Positions 15,403 through 25,800 of a stretch of 64,000 bases of DNA are shown piece after piece (the stretch's first letter is position 1; each line of letters begins with the position of its first letter). The position numbers and the translations under genes are program-made. The notes beneath the pieces were generated by a model, which saw only the letters and a program-made list of their open reading frames with translations, had not been told where the DNA came from and did not search any database. Where the stretch lies: the NCBI GenBank assembly GCA_002327925.1, contig DCVA01000016.1:9949-73948 (forward strand). The letters are read 5' to 3'. This stretch comes from Anaerolineales bacterium UBA2200 (GTDB lineage Bacteria > Chloroflexota > Anaerolineae > UBA2200).

Positions 15403-17967
15403 ATGACCGCACGGGTAGAGGGGAGATTCGCCCAGGTCGTCGTTCGCTCCCCGCTGGGGAGTGGCGACCGAACCACAGCTCGTGGCATGGGTTCGGATGT
15501 CCTTGGCACGCGTCAAGAGGTATTCCACTACGACATTCCCGCCGGGATGCACGTGCTGCCGGGGCACCTGGTATGGGTGCCGTTTGGACCTCGCGAATTG
15601 CCTGGCATTGTCGTGGCCTGTTCGGAAACCTCGCCGGTCAGCGAAACCAGGCCCATTCTGGCCGTGATCGATTCTCAGCCTGTAATCACACCTTATCAGG
15701 TGGGCCTCTCCATCTGGATGGCTGACTACTACCAGACGTCGCTGCACCGCGTGGTGTGGAGCATGTTCCCCAGTGAGCTTAGCTGGGCGCCCCGGCTGAT
15801 GATACATCTCTGCGATGAAGCGCTCGAAGGAGTATCCCTTAAGCCGGCTGAGCAGAGCATTGTTCAGTATCTGCGTGAGAGCGGCCCGGCACGACTGGAG
15901 CAGCTGGAGCGTGAGCTCGGCGTCAAGACATTGCGACCAGTCGTTGATCGCATGGTGCGCAAGGGCTGGCTGCGCAAAGAGTCTTCTATACGTGGGCCGG
16001 AGGTGCGGCCGAAGATGGAGACGGTCATCCACCTCGACACGGCGCCCCGGGAACAGGATTGGGCAGCTCTGACCAAAGCTCCGAGACAGCGTGAGGTGCT
16101 GAGCTATCTGAACGAGAAAGGCACGAATCAGGGGTTGCCGCTGGAAATTGGCCTGTCGGAGGTGCTCCGGGCTACTGGTAGCACAGGGAGTGCGGTAAGA
16201 GGTCTTCAGAGGCGTGGTCTGCTGCGCCTGAGTGAGATGGAGACGCGACGCGATCCCCTGGCCGGTCGTGATTTCGTGTGGTCTGAGCGCCCCCGGTTCG
16301 CCCCGGATCAGGAGGCAGCGTGGGAGGAGATCGAGCAGGCCCTGCGCGGCCGCGAATCCAAGGTGTTTTTGCTGCACGGTGTGACTGGCAGTGGAAAGAC
16401 CGAGATCTACCTCAGGGCTCTGGAGCAGGCGCTCGGCACCGGGGGTCAGGGGATTGTGTTGGTCCCGGAAATCGCGCTCACTCCTCAGACCATCCGCCGG
16501 TTTGCAGCGCGCTTTCACGAACGGATGGCGGTGCTTCATAGCAGGCTGTCGCCGGGGGAGCGATACGACGAATGGCGGCGTATCCGCTCCGGCAAGGCGG
16601 ATGTTGTCGTAGGGCCTCGTTCAGCTCTCTTCGCGCCCCTCCCGCGCCTCAAGCTCATCGTGGTCGACGAAGAACACGAGTGGACTTACAAACAGCAGGA
16701 AATGCCGTGCTACCACGCGCGGGATGTGGCGGTGAAGCTGGCCGAATTGACCGGGGCGGTTGTCATCCTCGGTTCTGCGACACCCGATGTCGGCTCGTAC
16801 TATCGCGCCAAAAGAGGGGAGTATTCTCTGCTGCGACTGCCCAGGCGCATTGCTGGACATGAGCAGAGTATCCGGGCTCATGCGCAGGGAGACGGAACCG
16901 TTCCCGCCAGTGCACAGAGCCCAGGGCCACACTACATGGAATTACCGCCTGTGGAGGTGGTTGACCTGAAGGCTGAGCTGCGGGCCGGAAACCGCAGCCC
17001 CTTCAGCCGGACGCTGAGGGAGGGCATGGAGGGGGCCCTCGCGGCCGGGCAACAGGTGATCCTGTTTCTGAATCGGCGCGGCTCATCCAGCTTTGTCATG
17101 TGTCGTGATTGTGGCTATGTAGTGAAGTGCCCTCGCTGCTCTGTGGTTCTCACCTACCACGGCGACCGCAGCGACCTGTTATGTCACCACTGCAACTACC
17201 ACCTCCCTGTGCCCGCCCGGTGCCCTCGGTGTGAGAGCGAGCGCATCCGCTTCTTCGGCATTGGTACGGAGAAGGTAGCCCAGCTGGTCCACGAGCAGTT
17301 CCCGAAGGCTCGCATCCTGCGTTGGGATCGGGATGTGACTGGGGGCAAGGATGCGCACGAGCAGATTCTGGATCGGTTTGTTGCGCACGAGGCCGATGTG
17401 CTGGTCGGAACTCAGATGATCGCCAAGGGGCTGGATCTGCCTCTGGTTACCCTGGTCGGCGTGATCACGGCCGATACATCGCTGCATCTGCCGGATTTTC
17501 GGGCCGGGGAAAGAACCTTCCAACTGCTGACGCAGGTTGCCGGGCGTGCCGGGCGAAGCGCTCTGGGAGGGAGAGTGATTATCCAGACCTATGTCCCGGA
17601 ACACTACTGTATCCAGGCAGCGAGCCACCACGACTATGAGGGTTTCTACCAGGAGGAGACGGAGTTTCGTCACCAGCAGGGCTATCCGCCCTTTGGCCGC
17701 CTGGTGCGGTTGCTGTTCACTCACGTCAGTCTTGAGAGGTGTGAAGCCGAGAGCACCCGGTTGGAGAAGATGCTTCGGGAGCGCATAGCGCGTGAGGGTA
17801 TTCCAGCGGTGGACCTGATCGGCCCCGCTCCGTGCTTCGTTGAGCGAATCCGAGGGCGTTATCGCTGGCATCTGGTGCTGCGAGGCAGCAATCCGGTGAG
17901 TGTGCTCGAAGGGGGGAATCTTCCGATGGGCTGGCAGGTAGATGTGGATCCAGTCAGCCTGCTATAG
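15403..17967 (+). CDS. priA: Primosomal protein N' (replication restart helicase PriA)
   Basis: 854-residue superfamily 2 helicase for replication restart. An N-terminal 3'BD and winged-helix region (about 1-290) precedes Walker A GVTGSGKTE near residue 327 and the DEEH box near 421. The zinc-binding insertion begins near 567 (CRDCGYVVKCPRC, then CHHCNYH and CPRC). Helicase motif V/VI segments GTQMIAKGLDLP and QVAGRAGR follow. Length is on the long side for PriA. The start (ATG 15403) has a weak ribosome-binding site. Confidence 0.96.
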   Translation: MTARVEGRFAQVVVRSPLGSGDRTTARGMGSDVLGTRQEVFHYDIPAGMHVLPGHLVWVPFGPRELPGIVVACSETSPVSETRPILAVIDSQPVITPYQVGLSIWMADYYQTSLHRVVWSMFPSELSWAPRLMIHLCDEALEGVSLKPAEQSIVQYLRESGPARLEQLERELGVKTLRPVVDRMVRKGWLRKESSIRGPEVRPKMETVIHLDTAPREQDWAALTKAPRQREVLSYLNEKGTNQGLPLEIGLSEVLRATGSTGSAVRGLQRRGLLRLSEMETRRDPLAGRDFVWSERPRFAPDQEAAWEEIEQALRGRESKVFLLHGVTGSGKTEIYLRALEQALGTGGQGIVLVPEIALTPQTIRRFAARFHERMAVLHSRLSPGERYDEWRRIRSGKADVVVGPRSALFAPLPRLKLIVVDEEHEWTYKQQEMPCYHARDVAVKLAELTGAVVILGSATPDVGSYYRAKRGEYSLLRLPRRIAGHEQSIRAHAQGDGTVPASAQSPGPHYMELPPVEVVDLKAELRAGNRSPFSRTLREGMEGALAAGQQVILFLNRRGSSSFVMCRDCGYVVKCPRCSVVLTYHGDRSDLLCHHCNYHLPVPARCPRCESERIRFFGIGTEKVAQLVHEQFPKARILRWDRDVTGGKDAHEQILDRFVAHEADVLVGTQMIAKGLDLPLVTLVGVITADTSLHLPDFRAGERTFQLLTQVAGRAGRSALGGRVIIQTYVPEHYCIQAASHHDYEGFYQEETEFRHQQGYPPFGRLVRLLFTHVSLERCEAESTRLEKMLRERIAREGIPAVDLIGPAPCFVERIRGRYRWHLVLRGSNPVSVLEGGNLPMGWQVDVDPVSLL

Positions 17968-18074
17968 TCCGGACCAGGTTTCGTAAGCGGGTCGGTCCGG
18001 GGGAGCGGATGGTGTGCGAAGTGCGGCTGATCATGGCGTCATCCGCGCTGAGCGCACCCGGAAGAGGTGATCCG

Positions 18075-18821
18075 ATGTGGCCATTTCCCTTTGCCTCTGG
18101 CGTGTCCGCGGCACTATGTCTTCTGGCGGGGCTGATTCTGGCATTGCTGGGAAGCGGGCTCGCGCTGTGCAAGCCGAATGTTGACCGCACTGTTCGATTG
18201 CCTCGCTCACTACGTATGACCCTGTCGGCGCTTTTGGTGGTTGGTGCTGCGGTGGCCTGGTTATTGGGAGCGCGGGGCACGCCTGCGGGACTTTATGCAC
18301 TTTTCATCCTCCTGGGCATGTTCGCCGGGTTCGTCGGCGACCTGATCATGGCTCGGTTGATCCCGGTACCCGGTCGGCTCATATGCGGCATGGCGACGTT
18401 TGGGGCAGGTCACCTGTGGTATTCGGCGGCATTCGCGTTGCTTGTTGTGCAGCTAGGGCTGAGGTGGGTGCCTGTCCACCTGTTGTTCACCGTATCACTG
18501 CTGCTCTTCAACGGATGGGTCTGGTGGAACCACATCCGCAAGCCGGGTGGCAGCAGGGCAGTCAATCTTGGCAGTCTGCTCTATGCAATCGTGATCACGG
18601 TCATGACTGCGCTGGCCCTATCTTTAGCGGTGCAGAACCGGCATCTCGTTGGATTGGGATGTGGGGCCTTGCTGTTCCTGGCTTCCGACCTGATGCTCGG
18701 CAACTGGCAGGTGCGCGGGCACGTATGGTCGTCTGTCAATGATGCGATCTGGACGACGTATGTTCTCGGTCAGTTGTTAATCGTCTATTCCATAGCGGGT
18801 GCACTGAACATTTTGCGGTAG
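18075..18821 (+). CDS. YhhN/TMEM86-family membrane protein (lysoplasmalogenase-like)
   Basis: About 248-residue integral membrane protein with roughly eight membrane segments. The two acidic family motifs are present: GFVGDLIM early and FLASDLML late, with GAGHLWY between them, as in YhhN/TMEM86 lysoplasmalogenases that hydrolyse vinyl-ether lysophospholipids. I prefer ATG 18075 (AGAGGTGA upstream, and membrane segment 1 begins right after) over the ATG-like start at 18009. The substrate is not proven for bacterial members. Confidence 0.75.
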   Translation: MWPFPFASGVSAALCLLAGLILALLGSGLALCKPNVDRTVRLPRSLRMTLSALLVVGAAVAWLLGARGTPAGLYALFILLGMFAGFVGDLIMARLIPVPGRLICGMATFGAGHLWYSAAFALLVVQLGLRWVPVHLLFTVSLLLFNGWVWWNHIRKPGGSRAVNLGSLLYAIVITVMTALALSLAVQNRHLVGLGCGALLFLASDLMLGNWQVRGHVWSSVNDAIWTTYVLGQLLIVYSIAGALNILR

Positions 18822-18845
18822 TCATACCAACAAGAGAAGGAGTGA

Positions 18846-20354
18846 ATGGTGCTGATCGAGGGAAAGCTGGGTGAGATTCGGCAGCAAACCGGCGAGCTGG
18901 TAGTGGTAAGCCTGTTCGAAGGGGACAATAAGATTGGCGAGAGAACCGCGGCGCTTGATGCCGTGATAGGCGGCCGGATTCAAGCACTGATCGGATGGGG
19001 AGACTTCAAGGGCAGGCTGGGCGAATCGGCCCTCCTGTACCCCGGCGTCGCAGGCTTGGCGGACAGAGTACTGCTGGTCGGTCTCGGGAAGAGTGACGAG
19101 TTCGACGCGGCTCGTGAGCGACAGGTGGCCGCAACAGTGGCGAGGAAAGCGCAATCGTTAGGAATCACCACCTTTGCCACTGTGCTGCACGGAGCGAGTG
19201 CAGGCCAGCTGAGCCACGGTCTGGCTGCTCAGGCTCTGGCTGAGGGCACGATTCTGGCTGGCTATCGTGGGGACCTGCACCGAACTGTGAAGGACGACGA
19301 GGATCCCGGAAAGGCAGTTGAGCGGGTGAGCGTTTTGGTCGAGAATGAGGCGCAACTGCCCGAGGTGGAGAGTGGGATTCGAGCCGGTCAGGTAATCGCC
19401 TCTGCAGCGAACTGGGCACGCGACCTGGTGAATCAGCCTGCCAATTGCATGACGCCCAGGGCACTGGCGGATGAGGCGCATCGAATGGCTGTTGAAGCCG
19501 GGCTGGGGTTTGAGCTTCTTGGCCCTGAGGAGATGCGCAAGCTCGGCATGGGTGCGCTCCTCGGCGTGGCTCAGGGAAGCGCTGAGGAGCCGCGGTTTAT
19601 CGTTCTGGAGCACAAACCGCAGGGCCAGACTGGTCAGCCAGTGGTGTTTGTGGGCAAAGGGATCACCTTCGACAGCGGGGGAATCTCGCTGAAGAATCAG
19701 GACGGCATGGAAAAGATGAAGGGTGACATGGCAGGTGCTGCGGCCGTTCTGGCGGCAATGCAGGCAACGGCTGCGCTAGCCATACCCATGTGGGTGATTG
19801 GCCTAATCCCTGCCACAGAGAACCTGCCTAGCGGGACCGCATACAGACCCGGGGATGTGCTCACGAGCATAACCGGAAAGACGATTGAGGTGATCAGCAC
19901 AGATGCCGAAGGTCGGCTCATTCTTGCCGATGCTCTGGGCTATAGTCAGAGGTACAACCCGAAAGCTGTCGTGGATCTCGCGACTCTCACGGGAGCTTGT
20001 GTTGTGGCACTGGGGAACATAGCAGCAGGGCTCTTTGCTAACGACGATGGACTGGCGACCCGAGTGGAGACAGCGTCGCGGGCAAGTGGCGAGAAGGTGT
20101 GGCGTATGCCGCTCTGGCGCGAATACGCGGAGCAGATCAAGAGCGATGTGGCGGACATGAAGAACACGGGAGGGCGACCTGCGGGGGCAATCACGGGGGC
20201 GATGCTGCTGAGCAAGTTCGTGGGGACCACACCCTGGGTCCATTTGGACATTGCTGGCGTGTCTGCTTCGGAGAAGGATACACCCGTCCAGCCGCGAGGT
20301 GCTACTGGCTATGGCGTGCGCCTCCTGGTGCAATTGCTGCGCGACTGGCACTAG
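18846..20354 (+). CDS. pepA: Leucyl aminopeptidase (M17 family)
   Basis: 502-residue M17 zinc/manganese aminopeptidase. Catalytic domain motifs include VFVGKGITFDSGGISLK (metal-binding Lys and Asp), MKGDMAGAAAV and the family signature STDAEGRLILADAL. The N-terminal domain (1-180) is typical. The start is ATG 18846 behind AGAAGGAG. It ends two bases from the end of the convergent nuclease gene. Confidence 0.96.
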   Translation: MVLIEGKLGEIRQQTGELVVVSLFEGDNKIGERTAALDAVIGGRIQALIGWGDFKGRLGESALLYPGVAGLADRVLLVGLGKSDEFDAARERQVAATVARKAQSLGITTFATVLHGASAGQLSHGLAAQALAEGTILAGYRGDLHRTVKDDEDPGKAVERVSVLVENEAQLPEVESGIRAGQVIASAANWARDLVNQPANCMTPRALADEAHRMAVEAGLGFELLGPEEMRKLGMGALLGVAQGSAEEPRFIVLEHKPQGQTGQPVVFVGKGITFDSGGISLKNQDGMEKMKGDMAGAAAVLAAMQATAALAIPMWVIGLIPATENLPSGTAYRPGDVLTSITGKTIEVISTDAEGRLILADALGYSQRYNPKAVVDLATLTGACVVALGNIAAGLFANDDGLATRVETASRASGEKVWRMPLWREYAEQIKSDVADMKNTGGRPAGAITGAMLLSKFVGTTPWVHLDIAGVSASEKDTPVQPRGATGYGVRLLVQLLRDWH

Positions 20355-20355
20355 T

Positions 20356-21267
20356 CTACTGCTTGCTCTTTCGCCAGCCATTGGCAGTGGCTTCCTGCTC
20401 AGTGCAGAACCAACGTTCCCCTTTGTTGGGATCGATGACGGTCTGCTCATAGTAGCGCTGCCCCGGAAGGTGGTAGATTTTCTCACCACTTGAGCTGATA
20501 TTCCCTTTGATGCTGCAGCCGGCAGAGGGCGCAATGCAACCCTGTGGGCACCCAGAAGGTGGAGCGTTGGTCGCAGTCGGCGATTGGGCCGTGGACGTTG
20601 GCGCGGCGATGGTTGGGGTGGGCGTAGCCGTGTGCGTAGGAGTCGAGGTAGGGCGACACGAGGTCAGGCCAGTCTGGCGGGCCTGCTGTTCTACTTGCTG
20701 CAGATAGCTCTGGTACTTGATGTCAGGCGGGTAGGCTTTGGCAACGGCATAACCCATGGCAACAAGCTCTGCGTTGACCAGCACGTACTTGCCCGGCGTG
20801 ATCAGCCATACATAGCGCAGTAGGCGGTCGTAGGTGTCTGTGTCGCTCGTATCTTTCTCCAGATACACAGCCTTGTTCTGGCTGAACACCAGGTAAGAGT
20901 TGAACCGGGAGGACTCAGTGTAGCAGGGATCATCGACTTCCGGGGCATTGATCCCAATGTAGCGCACGGAATACGTCTTGTCGTCCATGGTCACCTGGAT
21001 GGTGTCACCATCGGTTACACTGAGCACCCGGGCGTACTGCCATCCTTCGCGGACGGCAAGCGTGGCAGGAGTGGAGGTGGAAATTGGGGTTAGGGTCGGG
21101 AAGGGAGTGTAGGTTGGTGCAATGCTGCAGGTCGGACAGGGCGTAGAGAATCGCTGGATGGCCGCGCAACCGGTGGACAGACAGAGCAACAGAATGTGGA
21201 CGGCAATTGTCCACAGGGGTAAGCGAAGCCGCTCTGCGAGTGCCTGGGCACACACCGATTGTGTCAT
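20356..21267 (-). CDS. Secreted thermonuclease-like lipoprotein with C-terminal sunset domain
   Basis: About 303-residue exported protein. The N-terminal hydrophobic segment ends in LLCLSTGCAA, a lipobox. A Thr/Pro-rich stretch follows, then a staphylococcal-nuclease domain (about 70-200: RVLSVTDGDTIQV, VRYIGINAPEVDDPCY, YDRLLRYVW with catalytic Arg/Asp/Glu positions). A second long Thr/Pro linker leads to a C-terminal sunset-type domain (CSIKGNISSSGEKIYHLPG, then WFCTEQEATANGWRKSKQ). The start is ATG 21267; a longer open frame upstream would be antisense to larA. The Thr/Pro linkers are typical of Chloroflexota secreted proteins. Confidence 0.88.
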   Translation of the reverse strand: MTQSVCAQALAERLRLPLWTIAVHILLLCLSTGCAAIQRFSTPCPTCSIAPTYTPFPTLTPISTSTPATLAVREGWQYARVLSVTDGDTIQVTMDDKTYSVRYIGINAPEVDDPCYTESSRFNSYLVFSQNKAVYLEKDTSDTDTYDRLLRYVWLITPGKYVLVNAELVAMGYAVAKAYPPDIKYQSYLQQVEQQARQTGLTSCRPTSTPTHTATPTPTIAAPTSTAQSPTATNAPPSGCPQGCIAPSAGCSIKGNISSSGEKIYHLPGQRYYEQTVIDPNKGERWFCTEQEATANGWRKSKQ

Positions 21268-21369
21268 AGGCAGCAGGGATGATACCTCTTTCCCGATACC
21301 AGGGCAACTGGTGCCTGGAGGGGAGGCGGCTGTGTGGAGGGGTGAAAGATCAAACAAAACGGAGCTGGC

Positions 21370-22650
21370 ATGGAAGATCATGTGAACATCGCACTGCCCT
21401 ACGGGAGGGAATTCGTTTCGCTGTGCGTGCCTCGCCGAAATCTGCTCGACGTCCTGGAGCCGGGTGATGCGCCCGGGGTAGAAAACCCGATGGAAGCGAT
21501 GCGTTGTGCACTGCAGCACCCCATTGGCCGCCCTCCTTTGCGAAATATGGTGAGGTCGGGGCAGAAGGTCGTCATCCTGGTGGACGACAACACGCGCCCT
21601 ACTCCCGCGTATCAGGTGCTGTCGGCTCTGCTGGAAGAGTTGCAGGTGGAGCAGAATCACCTGGATGTGCGCTTCCTGGTTGCGACGGGGACGCATCGGC
21701 CTATGACAGGTGACGAGGTGGTCAGCAAGGTTGGTGCCGATATTGCGAGCCGCTACTCGGTGATCAACCACCGCTGGGCAGATGCGGATGCGCTGGTCGA
21801 CCTGGGGAGGACGCTAAATGGGACTCCCATCCAGGTGAATCGTATGGTGGTCGAGTCTGATCTGGTCATTACGGTTGGGACCACGGTCCCTCACTGCCTG
21901 GCTGGCTGGGCTGGCGGGGCAAAGATGATTCAGCCGGGAGTCAGCGGTGAGGACACAACGAATCTGACCCATGCCCTGAGCATGATGAGCCCGATGCCGC
22001 ATCTGGGGCGCCTTGACAATCCGATTCGGATGGAGATCGAACAGATCGTGCAGAGTGTTAAGCTGGATATGGCTATCTGCTGTGTGCTCAACCAGCGCGG
22101 CGAATTTGTTCATATCGTTGCGGGTGACTCGCTGGCGGCGCACCGCCGCAGTGTGGAGCTGGCGACCCCCATCTGGGTGCGCCCTGTGCAGGCTCTGGCT
22201 GATGTGGTGGTGGTCAGTTCATACCCGTCGGATGTAGACTACTGGCAGGGAATCAAGGGATTGTTCGCTGCTGAGCTCATCGTGAAGCGGGGGGGTGATA
22301 TCATACTGGCTACACCCTGCCCCGAAGGGATCGCCGGAACGCCGGAACACGAGAGGACGATTTCGGCGCTCGCCGGGATCCCCTCGCGAGAGATGCGAAT
22401 GCGTGCCAGACAGGCAGGATTGAGAGATCTGGCGGGAGTGAACACGGCAGTCGTCGCAGCTCGGATCAACGAGCTGGCCTGGGTCAGTGTCTTCACTTTG
22501 ATGAGCGATGCGCAACTTGCGGTACTTGGGCATACGCGGGCCGTCTCTGTGCAGGAGGGCCTTTGCCGCGCGCTGAGTCGACAGGGACCGGATGCCAGAG
22601 TGCTGGTGATAACGCACGGCGGGGATATCTGCCCTGCCCTTTCCGTGTGA
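21370..22650 (+). CDS. larA: Nickel-pincer lactate racemase family protein (LarA)
   Basis: 426-residue LarA-family enzyme. The residues that hold the nickel-pincer cofactor in the characterised Lactobacillus enzyme (His108, His174, Lys184, His200) are all present at His109, His175, Lys185 and His201 with identical spacing (GTHRP; PHCLAGWAGGAK; LTH). This supports a cofactor-bearing racemase or epimerase of a 2-hydroxy acid. The cofactor-synthesis genes larB, larC and larE are not in the window. Substrates vary within the family (lactate, malate, short-chain 2-hydroxy acids), so lactate is a guess. The start is ATG 21370. Confidence 0.85.
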   Translation: MEDHVNIALPYGREFVSLCVPRRNLLDVLEPGDAPGVENPMEAMRCALQHPIGRPPLRNMVRSGQKVVILVDDNTRPTPAYQVLSALLEELQVEQNHLDVRFLVATGTHRPMTGDEVVSKVGADIASRYSVINHRWADADALVDLGRTLNGTPIQVNRMVVESDLVITVGTTVPHCLAGWAGGAKMIQPGVSGEDTTNLTHALSMMSPMPHLGRLDNPIRMEIEQIVQSVKLDMAICCVLNQRGEFVHIVAGDSLAAHRRSVELATPIWVRPVQALADVVVVSSYPSDVDYWQGIKGLFAAELIVKRGGDIILATPCPEGIAGTPEHERTISALAGIPSREMRMRARQAGLRDLAGVNTAVVAARINELAWVSVFTLMSDAQLAVLGHTRAVSVQEGLCRALSRQGPDARVLVITHGGDICPALSV

Positions 22651-22651
22651 T

Positions 22652-22680
22652 TTGACAGCGTGGGTGGAATGTTATACAAT
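22652..22680 (+). promoter_or_regulatory. Promoter of rpoC
   Basis: TTGACA (22652-22657), 17-base spacer, TACAAT (22675-22680). It begins right at the end of larA and predicts a leader of about 200 bases before rpoC. Confidence 0.65.
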
Positions 22681-22699
22681 GTACGGCTTGGCTAGCAGC

Positions 22700-22868
22700 C
22701 TCTCGGGGAATCCGAGAGACCAAGTTCGTCAATGCCTGGAACTTTACGAGCTTGGTCGGTCGTCAGCCCTACATAGCGGCGAGAAAGGACTCGGCTCTTG
22801 TCTCCCACCTATCGCAACACCGGACGAAGCGGTGTGGTCTGAAGGTGGGAGGGATTCCGAGCTTTTTT
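22700..22868 (+). promoter_or_regulatory. Structured rpoC leader with terminator-like hairpin (possible attenuator)
   Basis: Three inverted repeats follow the promoter. Hairpin 1: CTCTCGG/CCGAGAG (22700-22718, 5-base loop). Hairpin 2: ten pairs with one G-U, 22720-22729 with 22746-22755. Element 3: nested stems CTCGG/CCGAG (22790-22794 with 22857-22861), CTCCCACCT/AGGTGGGAG (22802-22810 with 22843-22851) and ACACCG/CGGTGT (22817-22822 with 22830-22835), followed one base later by six T residues (22863-22868). The T run ends nine bases before the rpoC ribosome-binding site. This is what a leader terminator or attenuator would look like; CTCGG and CCGAG also occur in hairpin 1, which allows alternative pairing. 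Confidence 0.5.
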
Positions 22869-22890
22869 GCTGTCCATAGGAGGAACGCGC

Positions 22891-25800
22891 GTGGAAATTC
22901 GAGACATTGATGCCGTTCGGATCAGTCTGGCCTCTCCTGAGCATATCCGCGAATGGTCTTATGGCGAAGTCACCAAACCGGAAACAATCAACTACCGCCG
23001 GCTGCGGCCGGAGAAGGACGGCCTGTTCTGCGAGGCTATCTTTGGTCCTACGAAGGACTGGCAATGCTACTGCGGAAAGTACAAAAAGATCCGCTATCGG
23101 GGTATCGTTTGTGAAAAGTGCGGGGTCGAGGTAACTCACTCGCGTGTACGCCGTGAGCGGATGGGCCACATCGAACTGGCGGCGCCGATCGCGCACATCT
23201 GGTACACCCGCCGCTCTCCGAGCTATCTCGGGCTCATTCTGAACATCTCCCAGCGCAACCTTGACCGGGTGCTTTACTTTGCCCAGTACATCATTACAGA
23301 AATCGATGAGGATGCTCGCCAGAAGGCACTGCGCCGGCTCGATGAAGAACTCGGCCGCGAAACGGCGTGCCTCAACCAGAACGTTGAGGAAGGGGTTCAG
23401 GCCCTCGAAGCCACATTCGCGGATGAGCTACGAGAGCTCTCGGAGCAGCATTCTAGGCTGGTCTCCGAGTTTGAGGAGAAGCTCACCAACTCCACAAACG
23501 AACTGATGAACCAGGCGGCAGTGCTGCAACAGCAGCTTGACCTCTACAAGGAGCAGGAGACACCGGTTGATCTGGTATTCGAGCCTGCCAGTGAGGTCAT
23601 TGTGCCCACGGGTGAGCTGGTCACGCGTGACGCCTTCACCTATCTTAACGAGCTGGTGCAGAAGAAGCTGAGCGAAGTCGAAGCTACCCTGCAGAGCGAC
23701 AAGGCGGCGGCTCTGGCTACTGTCGAAGCGCGCCAAGACTATTTGAGTCAGAAGATTGCGGATCGCCGCGACGAGCTTCACGATAGCATCGCCGACAAGC
23801 TCGAAGAGGCGAAAGACCGGATTGACGAAGAGAGAGATGAGCTGCGTAACCTTCGCGTGCGGCAGTTGATCAACGAAAGCCGCCATCGAGAGCTGGAGGA
23901 GAAGTGGCCGCGCGTTTTTAAGGCGGACATGGGCGCTCAGGCCATCTATGACATAGTCAAGTCCATTGACCTGGAAGGCCTTGCCCTCAAGCTTCGGCAC
24001 GAGATCAGGCTGTCCAAGTCAAAGCAGCGCAGGAAGAAGGCCGCCAAGCGGCTGCGCGTCGTCGAAGCGCTCCGGCAATCCAACAATCGCCCCGAATGGA
24101 TGATACTCACCGTTCTGCCGGTGATTCCTCCGGACCTGCGTCCCATGGTTCAACTGGATGGCGGACGATTTGCCACATCCGACCTCAATGACCTGTACCG
24201 GCGTGTTGTGAACCGCAACAACCGGCTGAAGCACCTGATAAAGCTTCAGGCCCCTGAGGTGATCGTACGCAACGAGAAACGCATGCTGCAGGAGGCAGTG
24301 GACTCGTTGATCGACAACAGCCGGCGCGGCAAGGCCATCTCGCTCAGAGGGAGCCGGCAGCTAAAATCCCTGTCTGATATGCTAAAGGGCAAGCAAGGCC
24401 GCTTCCGCCGCAACCTTCTTGGCAAGAGAGTGGACTACTCGGGGCGTTCGGTGATTGTGGTTGGCCCCGAGCTCAAGTTGCATCAGTGCGGGCTGCCAAA
24501 ACGAATGGCTCTGGAGCTGTTCCGTCCGTTCGTGATGCAGAAACTGGTCGAGTACAACCATGCCATCAATATAAAGGGTGCAAAACGGCTCATCGAGCGG
24601 GAGGCCCCGGAGGTCTGGGAAGTACTGGAGGAGTTGATTCGGACTCGGCCGGTACTTCTGAACCGGGCACCGACCCTGCACCGATTGGGCATCCAGGCCT
24701 TTGAGCCGATGCTTGTGGAGGGTAATGCCATCCAGATTCACCCGCTGGTCTGCGCGGCATTCAACGCGGACTTTGACGGTGACCAGATGGCAGTGCACGT
24801 TCCCCTGTCTGATGCGTCCGTTACGGAAGCGCGAGAGCTGATGTTGTCCAAGAACAACCTGCTGTTACCGGCAAATGGCGAGCCTATCGTTGGCCCAACG
24901 AAAGACATGGTGCTGGGCTGCTACTACCTGACAATGGAACGTGCGGGTCTCAAGGGTGAGGGCAAGGTCTTTTCCGACTATGATGAGGTGTCACTGGCCT
25001 ACAGCTTGGGCAAAGTAGACCTGCATGCCAAAATCAAGTTCTTCACCAAGCCGGGTCCGAGGCGGAAGGCCAAGATCGTCGAGACCACCGTGGGCCGTGT
25101 GCTATTCAATGAGGTTCTGCCGTTGGAACTTCGCTTCCACAATGAGGTTCTTGACAAGAGCCGGCTAAAGGCTCTGGTCGGCCGGGCGTACCAGGAGTTA
25201 GGCCCCGCCAAGACCGCTGTGCTGGTGGATGACATCAAGCAGATCGGCTTCGTATATGCCACCCGTTCAGGCATCACGGTGGCCATCGAAGATCTCACTA
25301 TGCCTCCAGACAAGCCAGCGATTCTGGACCGCGTCTCCGACGAAGTGACCGAAGTGGAGAGACAATATCGCCGTGGTTTGATCACGGAAAATGAGCAGTA
25401 CGTCAAGACCGTAGAACTGTGGACGGATGCTACGGAGCAGATCACCAGGGCACTGTCACGGGATCTGGATGTGAGCGGCTCCATCGGCATCATGGCGAAC
25501 TCGGGGGCAACCAAGGGTGGTCTGCAGCCCATTCGCCAGCTGGCAGGCATGCGTGGCTTGATGGCAGACCCGTCCGGTCGAATCATCGCTCTGCCCATCA
25601 AGTCCAACTTCCGAGAAGGGCTGAACGCCCTCGAGTACTTCATCTCTACCCACGGCGCCCGCAAGGGTCTGGCTGATACAGCTCTGCGTACGGCAGACGC
25701 GGGCTACCTCACGCGCCGCCTGGTCGACGTTTCTCAGGATGTGATCATCAACGTCGAAGAATGCGGGACCAAGGAAGGCATCTGGGTTGAGCGGTCGCGG

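Noticed and set aside
14314..16539. Open frame of about 740 codons on the minus strand opposite amrB and priA
   Set aside because: Shadow frame of high-GC coding DNA; no motifs, and it covers two clear genes.
21268..21771. N-terminal extension of the nuclease frame
   Set aside because: Antisense to larA; the lipoprotein signal begins after 21267.
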